DNA of 13,432 bases from an uncultured bacterium (GTDB lineage: Bacteria > Bacteroidota > Bacteroidia > Bacteroidales > Bacteroidaceae), in contig CAJMQT010000056.1 in assembly GCA_905215655.1 (NCBI GenBank), forward strand, positions 1-13,432, written 5' to 3'. The notes below the pieces were generated by a model. That model ran no database searches. It worked only from the letters and a program-made list of their open reading frames with translations, and was not told the origin of the DNA. The position numbers and the translations under genes were made by a program. Below are positions 6,317 through 13,363 of this stretch, in pieces. Positions within the stretch are counted from its first letter, which is position 1, and each line of letters starts with the position of its first letter.

Positions 6317-7246
6317 ATGAGCAGACTTGTAACAATTTTGGGTCCTACCGCATCGGGCAAGACAGCTCTTGCGGCGGCATTGGCGGCTGAACTCGGCGCT
6401 GAAATCATCAGTGCGGACAGCCGGCAGGTTTATCGTGATATGGACATCGGGACGGGTAAAGACCTTGCCGACTATAAAGTAGGTGACAGCCTGATCCCTT
6501 ATCATTTGATTGACATCGCCGAGCCGGGAACAAAATACAACGTGTTCGAATATCAGAAAGATTTCCTCACGGCGTATGAAGACATAACCCGTCGGGGCGT
6601 CACTCCGATACTCTGCGGAGGCACGGGGCTTTATCTTGAAGCCGTATTGAAAGGTTATCGGCTTATCCCCGTGCCGGAAAACAAAGTACTGCGTGAAAGC
6701 CTGAAAGATAAAACGCTGGAAGAGTTGACCGAAATACTCGTGAAACTTAAAGCCGAAAACGGCTCAAACATGCACAACGTGACCGATGTCGACACGGCAA
6801 AGAGAGCCATCAGGGCAATAGAAATAGAGACTTGCTACAAACAATGTCCGGTGGCGGAAAGAACATTTCCGGAGATTGATTATATAATAATAGGTGTAAA
6901 CATCGACCGTGACGAGCGTCGGCGGAAGATTTCCCGGCGGCTCAGACAACGGCTCTCCGACGGCATGATCGACGAGGTGAAAGCCCTGCTCGACAGAGGC
7001 ATTCCGGCGGAAGACCTGATTTATTACGGACTTGAATATAAATTCGTGACCGAATATCTGATAGGAAAAACCACGTATGAAGAGATGGTAAGCGGTCTTG
7101 AAACAGCAATCCATCAGTTTGCAAAGCGCCAGATGACATGGTTCAGAGGCATGGAACGGCGCGGATTTAAGATTAACTGGATAGACGCTTCACTGCCCAT
7201 GGAAGAGAAAGTCCGGCTCATTAAGGAACTAATCGGCCGCAGATGA
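6317..7246 (+). CDS. miaA: tRNA dimethylallyltransferase MiaA
   Basis: A 309-residue cytoplasmic enzyme that adds the dimethylallyl group to A37 of tRNAs reading UNN codons, the first step to ms2i6A. Motifs in order are the P-loop GPTASGKT (9-16), DSRQVY (34-39), GGTGLY (101-106), and near the end KRQMTWFRG, the tRNA-contacting signature. Two places differ from the usual family: IGTGKD (44-49) instead of IGTAKP, and GLEYK instead of the usual GYK-type motif. Bacteroidetes often carry two MiaA homologues, and this may be the divergent one. An ATG 30 bases upstream (6287) is in frame, but it lies inside the gapA terminator and precedes the likely transcription start. Residues MSRLVTILGPT match the family N-terminus, so 6317 is preferred. 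The downstream lipid-kinase-like gene starts 29 bases after the stop. Confidence 0.93.
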   Translation: MSRLVTILGPTASGKTALAAALAAELGAEIISADSRQVYRDMDIGTGKDLADYKVGDSLIPYHLIDIAEPGTKYNVFEYQKDFLTAYEDITRRGVTPILCGGTGLYLEAVLKGYRLIPVPENKVLRESLKDKTLEELTEILVKLKAENGSNMHNVTDVDTAKRAIRAIEIETCYKQCPVAERTFPEIDYIIIGVNIDRDERRRKISRRLRQRLSDGMIDEVKALLDRGIPAEDLIYYGLEYKFVTEYLIGKTTYEEMVSGLETAIHQFAKRQMTWFRGMERRGFKINWIDASLPMEEKVRLIKELIGRR

Positions 7247-7275
7247 AAGTGCGGCTTTAACTTAAAGATAAGTAT

Positions 7276-8211
7276 ATGTCAGTTGAAAACAAACGTTGGG
7301 GAATACTTTACTGCCCCAAAAACGGCTTTGCCAACCCAAAGAAAAGATGGGAAAAGATTGAAAACTGCCTGAGAGAGAACGACATCGAGTTTGATTTCGT
7401 GCAATGCGAGAACCCCGACGGCGTGGTCAGACTTGTTAATATGCTTATCAGCAACGGCTATAAGACAATCATAATCGTCGGAGGTGACTCGGCGCTTAAC
7501 GACGCGGTAAACTGTCTGATGGCGGTAGACAAAGACACGCGCGATACAATAGCACTCGGACTGATACCCAACGGCATGATGAACGACTTTGCCCGGTATT
7601 GGAACTTCAAGGAAAATGATATCGAACAAACCGTCAAATGGCTGAAAGAACGCCGCATAAGGAAGATTGATCTCGGATGCATACGTTACACAAACGCAAA
7701 AAACGAACAGTGTCACAGATACTTCCTGAATTGCGTGAACATCGGACTGCTCTCGGCAATAATGAACATGCGCCAACAGACACGCCGCATGTTCGGATCA
7801 CGCACCTTGTCGTTTGTTTTCTCGCTGGCGCTTATGATATTTCAAAGACTTGACTACAAGATGTCATTGAAGATAAATTCAGACGTGATAAAACGTAAGG
7901 TAATGACCGTCTGTGTGGGTAATGCCCGCGGCTACGGACAGACACCTAACGCCGTGCCTTACAATGGCTTGCTTGATGTTTCGGTGGTTTATCATCCTGA
8001 AATGACACAGCTTCTTGAAGGATTTTACCTGCTGCTGACAGGCAAATTCCTTAATCATCACAGCGTCCATCCTTACCGAACACGTGAAGTCTTGGTGAAC
8101 GAGGCGGTTAAAGCGATGGTGAGCATCGACGGAAGAATGATGAAAACGCCCGTAGGGGCATATAAAATAATGGTTGAACAGGAAGTTATTAACTTCCTGA
8201 TACCGGTGTAA
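7276..8211 (+). CDS. Diacylglycerol kinase-fold (DAGK/LcbK-like) protein
   Basis: A 311-residue cytoplasmic protein with the bacterial lipid kinase layout: an N-terminal nucleotide-binding domain and a C-terminal beta-sandwich. Such proteins phosphorylate diacylglycerol or sphingoid-type lipids. Recognisable blocks are VGGDSALNDAVN (68-79), where GGDGT is usual; LGLIPNGMMNDFAR (94-107), where GTGND is usual; YNGLLDV (229-235), where DGLLDV is usual; and SIDGR (283-287), where DGE is usual. The Asp after GG (Asp71), the Asn-Asp pair (103-104) and Asp234 are retained, but Gly72, Thr73, the Thr-Gly before ND, and other acidic positions are changed. It may be a kinase with another substrate or a weakly active relative. 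It forms a unit with miaA (29 bases apart), and the pairing suggests no obvious pathway. There is no Shine-Dalgarno. Confidence 0.82.
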   Translation: MSVENKRWGILYCPKNGFANPKKRWEKIENCLRENDIEFDFVQCENPDGVVRLVNMLISNGYKTIIIVGGDSALNDAVNCLMAVDKDTRDTIALGLIPNGMMNDFARYWNFKENDIEQTVKWLKERRIRKIDLGCIRYTNAKNEQCHRYFLNCVNIGLLSAIMNMRQQTRRMFGSRTLSFVFSLALMIFQRLDYKMSLKINSDVIKRKVMTVCVGNARGYGQTPNAVPYNGLLDVSVVYHPEMTQLLEGFYLLLTGKFLNHHSVHPYRTREVLVNEAVKAMVSIDGRMMKTPVGAYKIMVEQEVINFLIPV

Positions 8212-8235
8212 ATAAGACAGACAAGCCGTTTGATG

Positions 8236-8284
8236 AAAACTCCTTATCCGTTTCCCGAAAAACTGATAAGGAGTTTTTATTTTT
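8236..8284 (+). terminator. Terminator of the miaA-lipid kinase unit
   Basis: A 13-bp perfect stem (AAAACTCCTTATC at 8236-8248 with GATAAGGAGTTTT at 8265-8277) encloses a 16-base loop. It is followed by the T-rich run ending at 8284. Confidence 0.8.
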
Positions 8285-8293
8285 GTAAGTTTT

Positions 8294-8362
8294 ATTCCTT
8301 ATTTCTCTTTTCTCTTGATATATAATTCCTTTAAAAAGGCGTAAATACGAAAAATAAGGAAT
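8294..8362. repeat. 11-bp inverted repeat before the glycogen operon promoter
   Basis: ATTCCTTATTT (8294-8304) has its perfect complement, AAATAAGGAAT, at 8352-8362, 5 bases before the predicted -33 element. A third, partial copy (ATTCCTTT) sits midway, at 8325-8332, about 31 bases from the first and 30 from the last. This could be an operator array; no known regulator is recognised. The rest of the gap 8285-8367 is A/T-rich with no open frame of note. Confidence 0.45.
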
Positions 8363-8367
8363 TTATT

Positions 8368-8397
8368 TTGTTTTAAAAAATAAAATTACTACCTTTG
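8368..8397 (+). promoter_or_regulatory. Predicted promoter of the glycogen operon
   Basis: TTG (8368-8370), 19 bases, then TACCTTTG (8390-8397), is a full Bacteroidetes consensus match. The leader to the ATG at 8471 would be about 65 bases. Confidence 0.7.
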
Positions 8398-8470
8398 AAA
8401 AGTCTTTTGAAATGATTTTACACAATGAGTTTCATTTGATTACTTTGAAAAACTTAAATCTTATTATACT

Positions 8471-10414
8471 ATGGGTTATCTTCGATTTGAAAAGGCTCTT
8501 ATGACTAATCTGGAAGAATCTCTGTCCAGAGAGTTGTTGCGTACCAACCGCTCCGGGGCTTATTCATGTTCCACGATTGTGGATTGTAACACTCGAAAGT
8601 ATCATGGTCTGCTTGTTGTCCCCATTCCCGAACTGGACGATGACAACCACGTGCTGCTTTCTTCATTGGATGTTACAGTAATTCAGCACGGAGCTGAATT
8701 CAATTTGGGACTGCATAAGTATCAGGGAAACAATTTCAGTCCTAAGGGTCATAAATACATTCGCGAGTTCGGATGTGATAAAATACCCACGACGATTTAT
8801 CGTGTGGGTGGAGTATTGTTAAAGAAGGAAGTTGTATTTCAGCATTATGAAAACCGCATTCTGATACGTTATACGTTGGAAGATGCGCACAGTGAGACCA
8901 CACTTCGATTTAGACCGTTCCTCGCTTTCCGCAGCGTAAGACAGTTTACGCATGAAAACGGCACGGCAAGCAGAGAATACCACATTGTCGATAATGGCAT
9001 AAAGACCTGTATGTACGCCGGTTATCCGGATTTATACATGCAATTCAGTAAGGCAAACGAATTTAATTTCGTTCCTGATTGGTATCGCGGTATCGAGTAT
9101 CCGAAGGAACAGGAGCGTGGATATGCTTCAAATGAAGACCTCTATGTGCCCGGATATTTCGAAATGAACATAAAGAAAGGTGAGAGCATTGTCTTCGCGG
9201 CATCGACGTCAGAGATTAAGACAAATACGCTGAAACGGCTCTTCGATAAAGAAGTTGACGACCGTGCGCCGCGTAACAACTTCTTCCATTGCCTTATCAA
9301 TGCGGCACATCAGTTCCATAACAGAACCGCTAATAACGAGCGTTACTTGCTCGCCGGCTATCCTTGGTTTAAATGCCGTGCCCGCGATACGTTTATCGCA
9401 CTTCCGGGTTTGACTCTCGCCATCGACGAACAAGACTACTTTGAACTCGTGATGAAGACGGCGGAGAAAGGCATTAGAGAGTTTATGCAGAATAAACCTC
9501 TGACCGTCAAGATCTATGAAATGGAACAACCGGACGTATTCCTCTGGGCTGTTTGGGCAATCCAGCAGTACGCCAAGTTCGCGGGAGAAGAGAAGTGCCT
9601 CGGCATGTACGGTAAACTTGTTGCCGAAATCCTTGATTATCTTATTGACGGAAATCATCCGAACTTGCGCCTTGACGACAATGGCTTGGTCTATTCCGAG
9701 GGACGTGACAAGCCCATTACATGGATGAACTCGACCGTTAACGGACATCCCATCGTACCGCGCTCGGGATATATCGTTGAGTTTAACGCCCTTTGGTACA
9801 ACGCTCTCAAATTCGGAGCAAAATTATCAAGGCTTTCCAACAATGAGAAACAGGCTCAATCGCTTGACGAAATATCAGATAAATGCAAGGAATCGTTCGT
9901 TAAGACATTCTTGAACGATTACGGCTATCTGTTTGATTATGTGGACGGTAATATGATGGATTGGAGCGTAAGACCAAACATGATATTCCCTGTCGCATTT
10001 GATTATTCACCTCTTTCGCCGGAGCAAAAGAAGAGTGTGCTTGATGTCTGCACACGCGAGCTGCTCACACCGAAAGGACTTCGTTCCCTCTCTCCCAAGA
10101 GTGGCGGTTACAACCCGGTGTATGTCGGAGCGCAACGCGACTTCGCTTATCATCAAGGAACAGTGTGGCCTTGGCTTTGCGGATTTTACATGGAGGCGTG
10201 TCTGAAACTTTATAAACGCACCCGTTTAAGCTTTATAGAAAGACAGATGGTGGGATATGAAGACGAAATGACCATCAACTGTCTCGGCACGATACCCGAA
10301 ATGTCAGACGGCAACCCGCCGTTCCGCGCACGTGGGGCAATCTCTTTTGCCATGAATGTGGCTGAGATATTGAGAACATTGAATCTTCTGGAGAAGTATT
10401 CTTACGTTAAATAA
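8471..10414 (+). CDS. Glycogen debranching enzyme (amylo-alpha-1,6-glucosidase, GDE_C/GH133-type)
   Basis: A 647-residue protein with the two-domain bacterial debranching layout. The N-terminal GDE_N-type domain has the signature TNRSGAYSCSTIVDCNTRKYHGLL, from about residue 25 (given here as blocks SGAYS and NTRKYHGLL). The C-terminal (alpha/alpha)6 glucosidase domain has AGYPWF and RDTFIALPGL, with Asp306 in RD. TWMN, NALWYNAL, YHQGTVWPWL and IPEMSDG (Glu610) follow. The family removes alpha-1,6-linked glucose from glycogen limit dextrins. Asn420 in TWMN replaces the Asp of the usual TWMD motif, which is thought to supply the general acid; Glu610 (the likely base) remains. Activity is therefore uncertain. 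It heads an operon with the glycosyltransferase, 17 bases downstream, and the GH57-like gene. No signal peptide, so glycogen or other internal alpha-glucan is the expected substrate. Confidence 0.88.
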   Translation: MGYLRFEKALMTNLEESLSRELLRTNRSGAYSCSTIVDCNTRKYHGLLVVPIPELDDDNHVLLSSLDVTVIQHGAEFNLGLHKYQGNNFSPKGHKYIREFGCDKIPTTIYRVGGVLLKKEVVFQHYENRILIRYTLEDAHSETTLRFRPFLAFRSVRQFTHENGTASREYHIVDNGIKTCMYAGYPDLYMQFSKANEFNFVPDWYRGIEYPKEQERGYASNEDLYVPGYFEMNIKKGESIVFAASTSEIKTNTLKRLFDKEVDDRAPRNNFFHCLINAAHQFHNRTANNERYLLAGYPWFKCRARDTFIALPGLTLAIDEQDYFELVMKTAEKGIREFMQNKPLTVKIYEMEQPDVFLWAVWAIQQYAKFAGEEKCLGMYGKLVAEILDYLIDGNHPNLRLDDNGLVYSEGRDKPITWMNSTVNGHPIVPRSGYIVEFNALWYNALKFGAKLSRLSNNEKQAQSLDEISDKCKESFVKTFLNDYGYLFDYVDGNMMDWSVRPNMIFPVAFDYSPLSPEQKKSVLDVCTRELLTPKGLRSLSPKSGGYNPVYVGAQRDFAYHQGTVWPWLCGFYMEACLKLYKRTRLSFIERQMVGYEDEMTINCLGTIPEMSDGNPPFRARGAISFAMNVAEILRTLNLLEKYSYVK

Positions 10415-10417
10415 AAA

Positions 10418-10424
10418 GAGGAGG
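10418..10424 (+). promoter_or_regulatory. Strong Shine-Dalgarno before the glycosyltransferase gene
   Basis: GAGGAGG ends 7 bases before the ATG at 10432 and is fully complementary to the canonical anti-Shine-Dalgarno core. It is the only such site in the window; all the other genes have A/T-rich, SD-poor upstream sequences, as is common in Bacteroidetes. Confidence 0.7.
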
Positions 10425-10431
10425 ATAAAAT

Positions 10432-11706
10432 ATGAAAGTTTTAATGTTTGGTTGGGAGTTTCCTCCTCACGTATTTGGAGGATTGGCAACAGCCAACTTC
10501 GGCATAACGGAAGGTCTGCATGCGCAGGGGGATATGGACATCACATTGTGTCTTCCTCATCCTTTTGGCGATGAAGACCGCAGCAGTGCCAACATCATTG
10601 CAATGAATGCGGTGCCCATTGTATGGCGTGACGTCGATTACGAGTATGTCAAGAACCGTGTGGGAAACATCATGGATCCCGATTTATACTACAAATTGCG
10701 AGATAATATTTATGCCGACTTCAATTATATGAATGTCAACGACCTCGGTTGTATGGACTTTGCCGGCGGTTATCCAAGCAATCTGCACGATGAAATCAAT
10801 AACTATTCCATAATAACGGGCGTCGTTGCGCGTCAGCAAGAGTTTGACATCATCCACGCACATGACTGGCTTACATATCCTGCCGGCATTCATGCGAAGA
10901 AAATCAGCGGCAAACCTCTGTGCATACACGTACATGCAACCGACTTCGACCGTAGCCGCGGCAAGGTCAATCCGACGGTTTATTCGATAGAAAAAGACGG
11001 TATGGACAATGCGGATTGCATTATGTGCGTAAGCGAACTGACTCGTCAGACCGTCATCAATCAGTACCATCAGGATCCGAGAAAGTGCTTCACTGTGCAC
11101 AACGCCGTTTATCCTTTGCGCCAAGAGTTGCAGGATATTCCGCGTCCTGACCACACGAATAAGGAAAAAGTGGTGACTTTCCTCGGACGTATCACGATGC
11201 AGAAAGGTCCGGAATACTTCGTTGAGGCTGCAAATATGGTACTTCATCGCACACGTAACGTCCGTTTCTGCATGGCAGGTAGTGGCGATATGATGGACGC
11301 CATGATTTATCTCGCAGCAGAGAGAGGTATCGCCGACCGTTTCCACTTCCCCGGATTTATGCGTGGTAAGCAGGTTTACGAATGCCTGAAAGACTCTGAT
11401 GTATATGTCATGCCGTCGGTCAGCGAGCCGTTCGGTATCTCTCCGCTTGAAGCGATGCAATGTGGCACGCCTACGATCATATCCAAACAGAGCGGTTGCG
11501 CCGAGATATTGACCAACTGTATGAAAGTTGATTATTGGGATATCCACGCTCTTGCCGACTCAATTTACTCCATCTGCCATAACGACAGCCTGTTCAATTA
11601 CTTGCAGACCGAAGGCAAGCGTGAGGTTGACCAGATTACTTGGGAGAAGGTCGGCTTATGGATTCGCGAGTTGTACGAGCGTACTTTGGGCAACAGGAGC
11701 AACTAA
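10432..11706 (+). CDS. Glycosyltransferase (GT4/GT5-like, likely glycogen synthase-type)
   Basis: A 424-residue GT-B fold protein. The N-terminal domain starts with KVLMFGWEFPPHVFGG, the acceptor-side GG loop of glycogen synthase-like enzymes. HAHDW (142-146) resembles the HDW motif of GlgA. The C-terminal donor domain shows LGRITMQKGPEYF and the EX7E motif of retaining transferases (Glu332 in SEPFGISPLEA, Glu340). The catalytic residues appear intact. The family transfers glucose from ADP- or UDP-glucose to the end of an alpha-1,4-glucan; the donor cannot be told from sequence alone. It is shorter than classical GlgA (about 480 residues), so GT4 is as likely as GT5. Its place between a debrancher and a GH57-like protein supports a role in glycogen. 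No signal peptide or membrane segment was seen. Confidence 0.87.
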   Translation: MKVLMFGWEFPPHVFGGLATANFGITEGLHAQGDMDITLCLPHPFGDEDRSSANIIAMNAVPIVWRDVDYEYVKNRVGNIMDPDLYYKLRDNIYADFNYMNVNDLGCMDFAGGYPSNLHDEINNYSIITGVVARQQEFDIIHAHDWLTYPAGIHAKKISGKPLCIHVHATDFDRSRGKVNPTVYSIEKDGMDNADCIMCVSELTRQTVINQYHQDPRKCFTVHNAVYPLRQELQDIPRPDHTNKEKVVTFLGRITMQKGPEYFVEAANMVLHRTRNVRFCMAGSGDMMDAMIYLAAERGIADRFHFPGFMRGKQVYECLKDSDVYVMPSVSEPFGISPLEAMQCGTPTIISKQSGCAEILTNCMKVDYWDIHALADSIYSICHNDSLFNYLQTEGKREVDQITWEKVGLWIRELYERTLGNRSN

Positions 11707-11755
11707 GGATATTTAAAATTAAAAACAGTTCAAATTTAATATAAGGAAAACCACT

Positions 11756-13150
11756 ATGAAAACAATATGCTTATATTTTGAGATACATCAGATTATCCAT
11801 CTCAAGCGTTATCGCTTTTTTGATATAGGTACCGACCATTATTACTACGACGATTATGAGAACGAGCGCAGTATCAGCGAGATTGCAGAACGTTCATATA
11901 TGCCTGCTCTCAATGCTTTTCAGGAAATGATAAAAGAGCACGGTCAGTATTTCAAACTTGCGTTCTCGCTTTCCGGCGTCGGAATGGAGCAGTTGGAGAT
12001 GCACGCGCCGCAAGTACTGACAAAGTTGCAGGAACTTAACGAGACCGGATGTGTCGAATTTCTTGCCGAACCGTATTCTCACGGACTTTCATCTCTCGTA
12101 AATGAAGAGACATTTGCTGCTGACGTTAGGAAGCAGGCAGAGAAAATGCAGGAATATTTCGGAAAGAAGCCGACCGTAGTACGTAACTCTTCGCTTATTT
12201 ACAGCGACGACATAGGTGGTCAGGCTGCTGCCATGGGCTTTAAAGGAATGCTTACCGAAGGTGCAAAACACGTGCTCGGATGGAAATCTCCGCATTATGT
12301 TTACAACTGCGCGATAGCTCCTAATCTTAAACTTCTGCTCCGCGATGTTGATATGAGCGACGATATCAGCCTGCGTTTTAATGACAGCAGCTGGGACGGA
12401 TATCCTCTGTTTGCTGACAGTTACATTAACCGCATCGCATCATTGCCTGATAATGAGCAGGTTATTAATATCTTTATGGAGCTTTCTGCCCTTGGTATGG
12501 CTCAGCCATTGTCTTCAAACATTCTTGAATTCATAAAGGCTTTGCCGGCATGTGCCAAGGCAAACGGCATTACATTCTCAACACCGACAGAGGTCTGCAT
12601 GAAGATGAATAGCGTCGGCAACCTTGATGTGCCCGATACATTGTCTTGGGTTGACGAAGAGCGCGACATCAGTTGCTGGCTCGGTAACCCCATGCAGCGT
12701 GAGGCATTCAACAAACTTTACAGCATTGCTGACCGCGTCCGCATAGCTAACGACCCACGTATAAATCAGGATTGGGACTATTTGCAGGCAAGTAACAACT
12801 TCCGCTTTATGACGACAAAGCCGTCAAACGTAGGGCTCGACCGTGGTATTTACACCTCGCCGTTTGATGCGTTCACCAATTATATGAATATCCTTGGCGA
12901 CTTTATGAACCGAGTAAAGAGCCTTTATCCTGAAGAAATTGACAACGAAGAGTTGAACTCGCTGCTTACAACGATCAAAAATCAGGGCGATGAGATAGAG
13001 ATGAAGGATAAGGAAATTACACGCCTTAAAGCCAAAGTCGAGAAGTTGCAGTCTTCAGAAGATAAGTTGAAGGCTAAGATAGATAAGACCAAACCTGCGG
13101 CAAAGAAGCCCGCGACGAAAAAGGCGGCAACAAAGAAAGCAGAAAAATAA
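11756..13150 (+). CDS. GH57-family alpha-amylase-like protein, probably non-catalytic, with Lys-rich tail
   Basis: A 464-residue protein whose first 395 residues follow the GH57 layout: FEIHQ (8-12, usually HQP), VVRNSSLIYSDDIGG (141-155), FMELSALGMAQP (240-251) and WLGNPMQREAF. GH57 enzymes act on alpha-glucans by a retaining mechanism with a Glu nucleophile and an Asp acid. In the closest GH57 subgroup the nucleophile sits in RNTELIY, and here that position is Ser146. The Asp of the FMDYETFGEH-type motif corresponds to Glu242. Non-catalytic GH57 alpha-amylase-like homologues are known, so this is likely a polymer-binding or accessory protein. Residues about 397-443 form a charged coiled coil (KDKEITRLKAKVEKL), and residues 444-464 are a Lys/Ala-rich tail with ATKKA repeated. 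It is the last gene of the operon, 49 bases after the glycosyltransferase. An AAGGAAA is its only weak SD-like site. Confidence 0.85.
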   Translation: MKTICLYFEIHQIIHLKRYRFFDIGTDHYYYDDYENERSISEIAERSYMPALNAFQEMIKEHGQYFKLAFSLSGVGMEQLEMHAPQVLTKLQELNETGCVEFLAEPYSHGLSSLVNEETFAADVRKQAEKMQEYFGKKPTVVRNSSLIYSDDIGGQAAAMGFKGMLTEGAKHVLGWKSPHYVYNCAIAPNLKLLLRDVDMSDDISLRFNDSSWDGYPLFADSYINRIASLPDNEQVINIFMELSALGMAQPLSSNILEFIKALPACAKANGITFSTPTEVCMKMNSVGNLDVPDTLSWVDEERDISCWLGNPMQREAFNKLYSIADRVRIANDPRINQDWDYLQASNNFRFMTTKPSNVGLDRGIYTSPFDAFTNYMNILGDFMNRVKSLYPEEIDNEELNSLLTTIKNQGDEIEMKDKEITRLKAKVEKLQSSEDKLKAKIDKTKPAAKKPATKKAATKKAEK

Positions 13151-13190
13151 ATCCCAAGAAGAGAATTGATACTTAATTTCTTAAATACAA

Positions 13191-13227
13191 CGGGGCGTCA
13201 TGATGAATATTATGACGCCCCGTTTTT
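13191..13227 (+). terminator. Terminator of the glycogen operon
   Basis: An 11-bp stem of CGGGGCGTCAT (13191-13201) with its complement (13212-13222), a 10-base loop and five T. The region from 13228 to 13331 shows nothing further that I recognise. Confidence 0.9.
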
Positions 13228-13331
13228 ATGGATTAATGCACGTTATTCCAATTCCGAATAGCCATTTCCTAAAATTCAAAGAGATTATCTTATTCTCCTC
13301 ACCGGCGGATGTCAGTTTGACAATTAACAAT

Positions 13332-13356
13332 AAAAAAAGCACCTCAATGAGGTGCT
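13332..13356 (-). terminator. Terminator of the tRNA-Arg gene
   Basis: On the minus strand, AGCACCTC, loop ATT, GAGGTGCT, then seven T. It starts 8 bases after the tRNA 3' end. Confidence 0.85.
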
Positions 13357-13363
13357 CTGATAG

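Noticed and set aside
8440..8452. Second possible -7 element (TTACTTTG) before the debranching enzyme gene
   Set aside because: It has only one base between TA and TTTG, so it does not fit TAnnTTTG. The upstream site at 8368-8397 fits fully.
10684..11547. Minus-strand open frame of 287 codons
   Set aside because: It is entirely antisense to the glycosyltransferase, whose GT-B motifs are clear, and has no recognisable domain.
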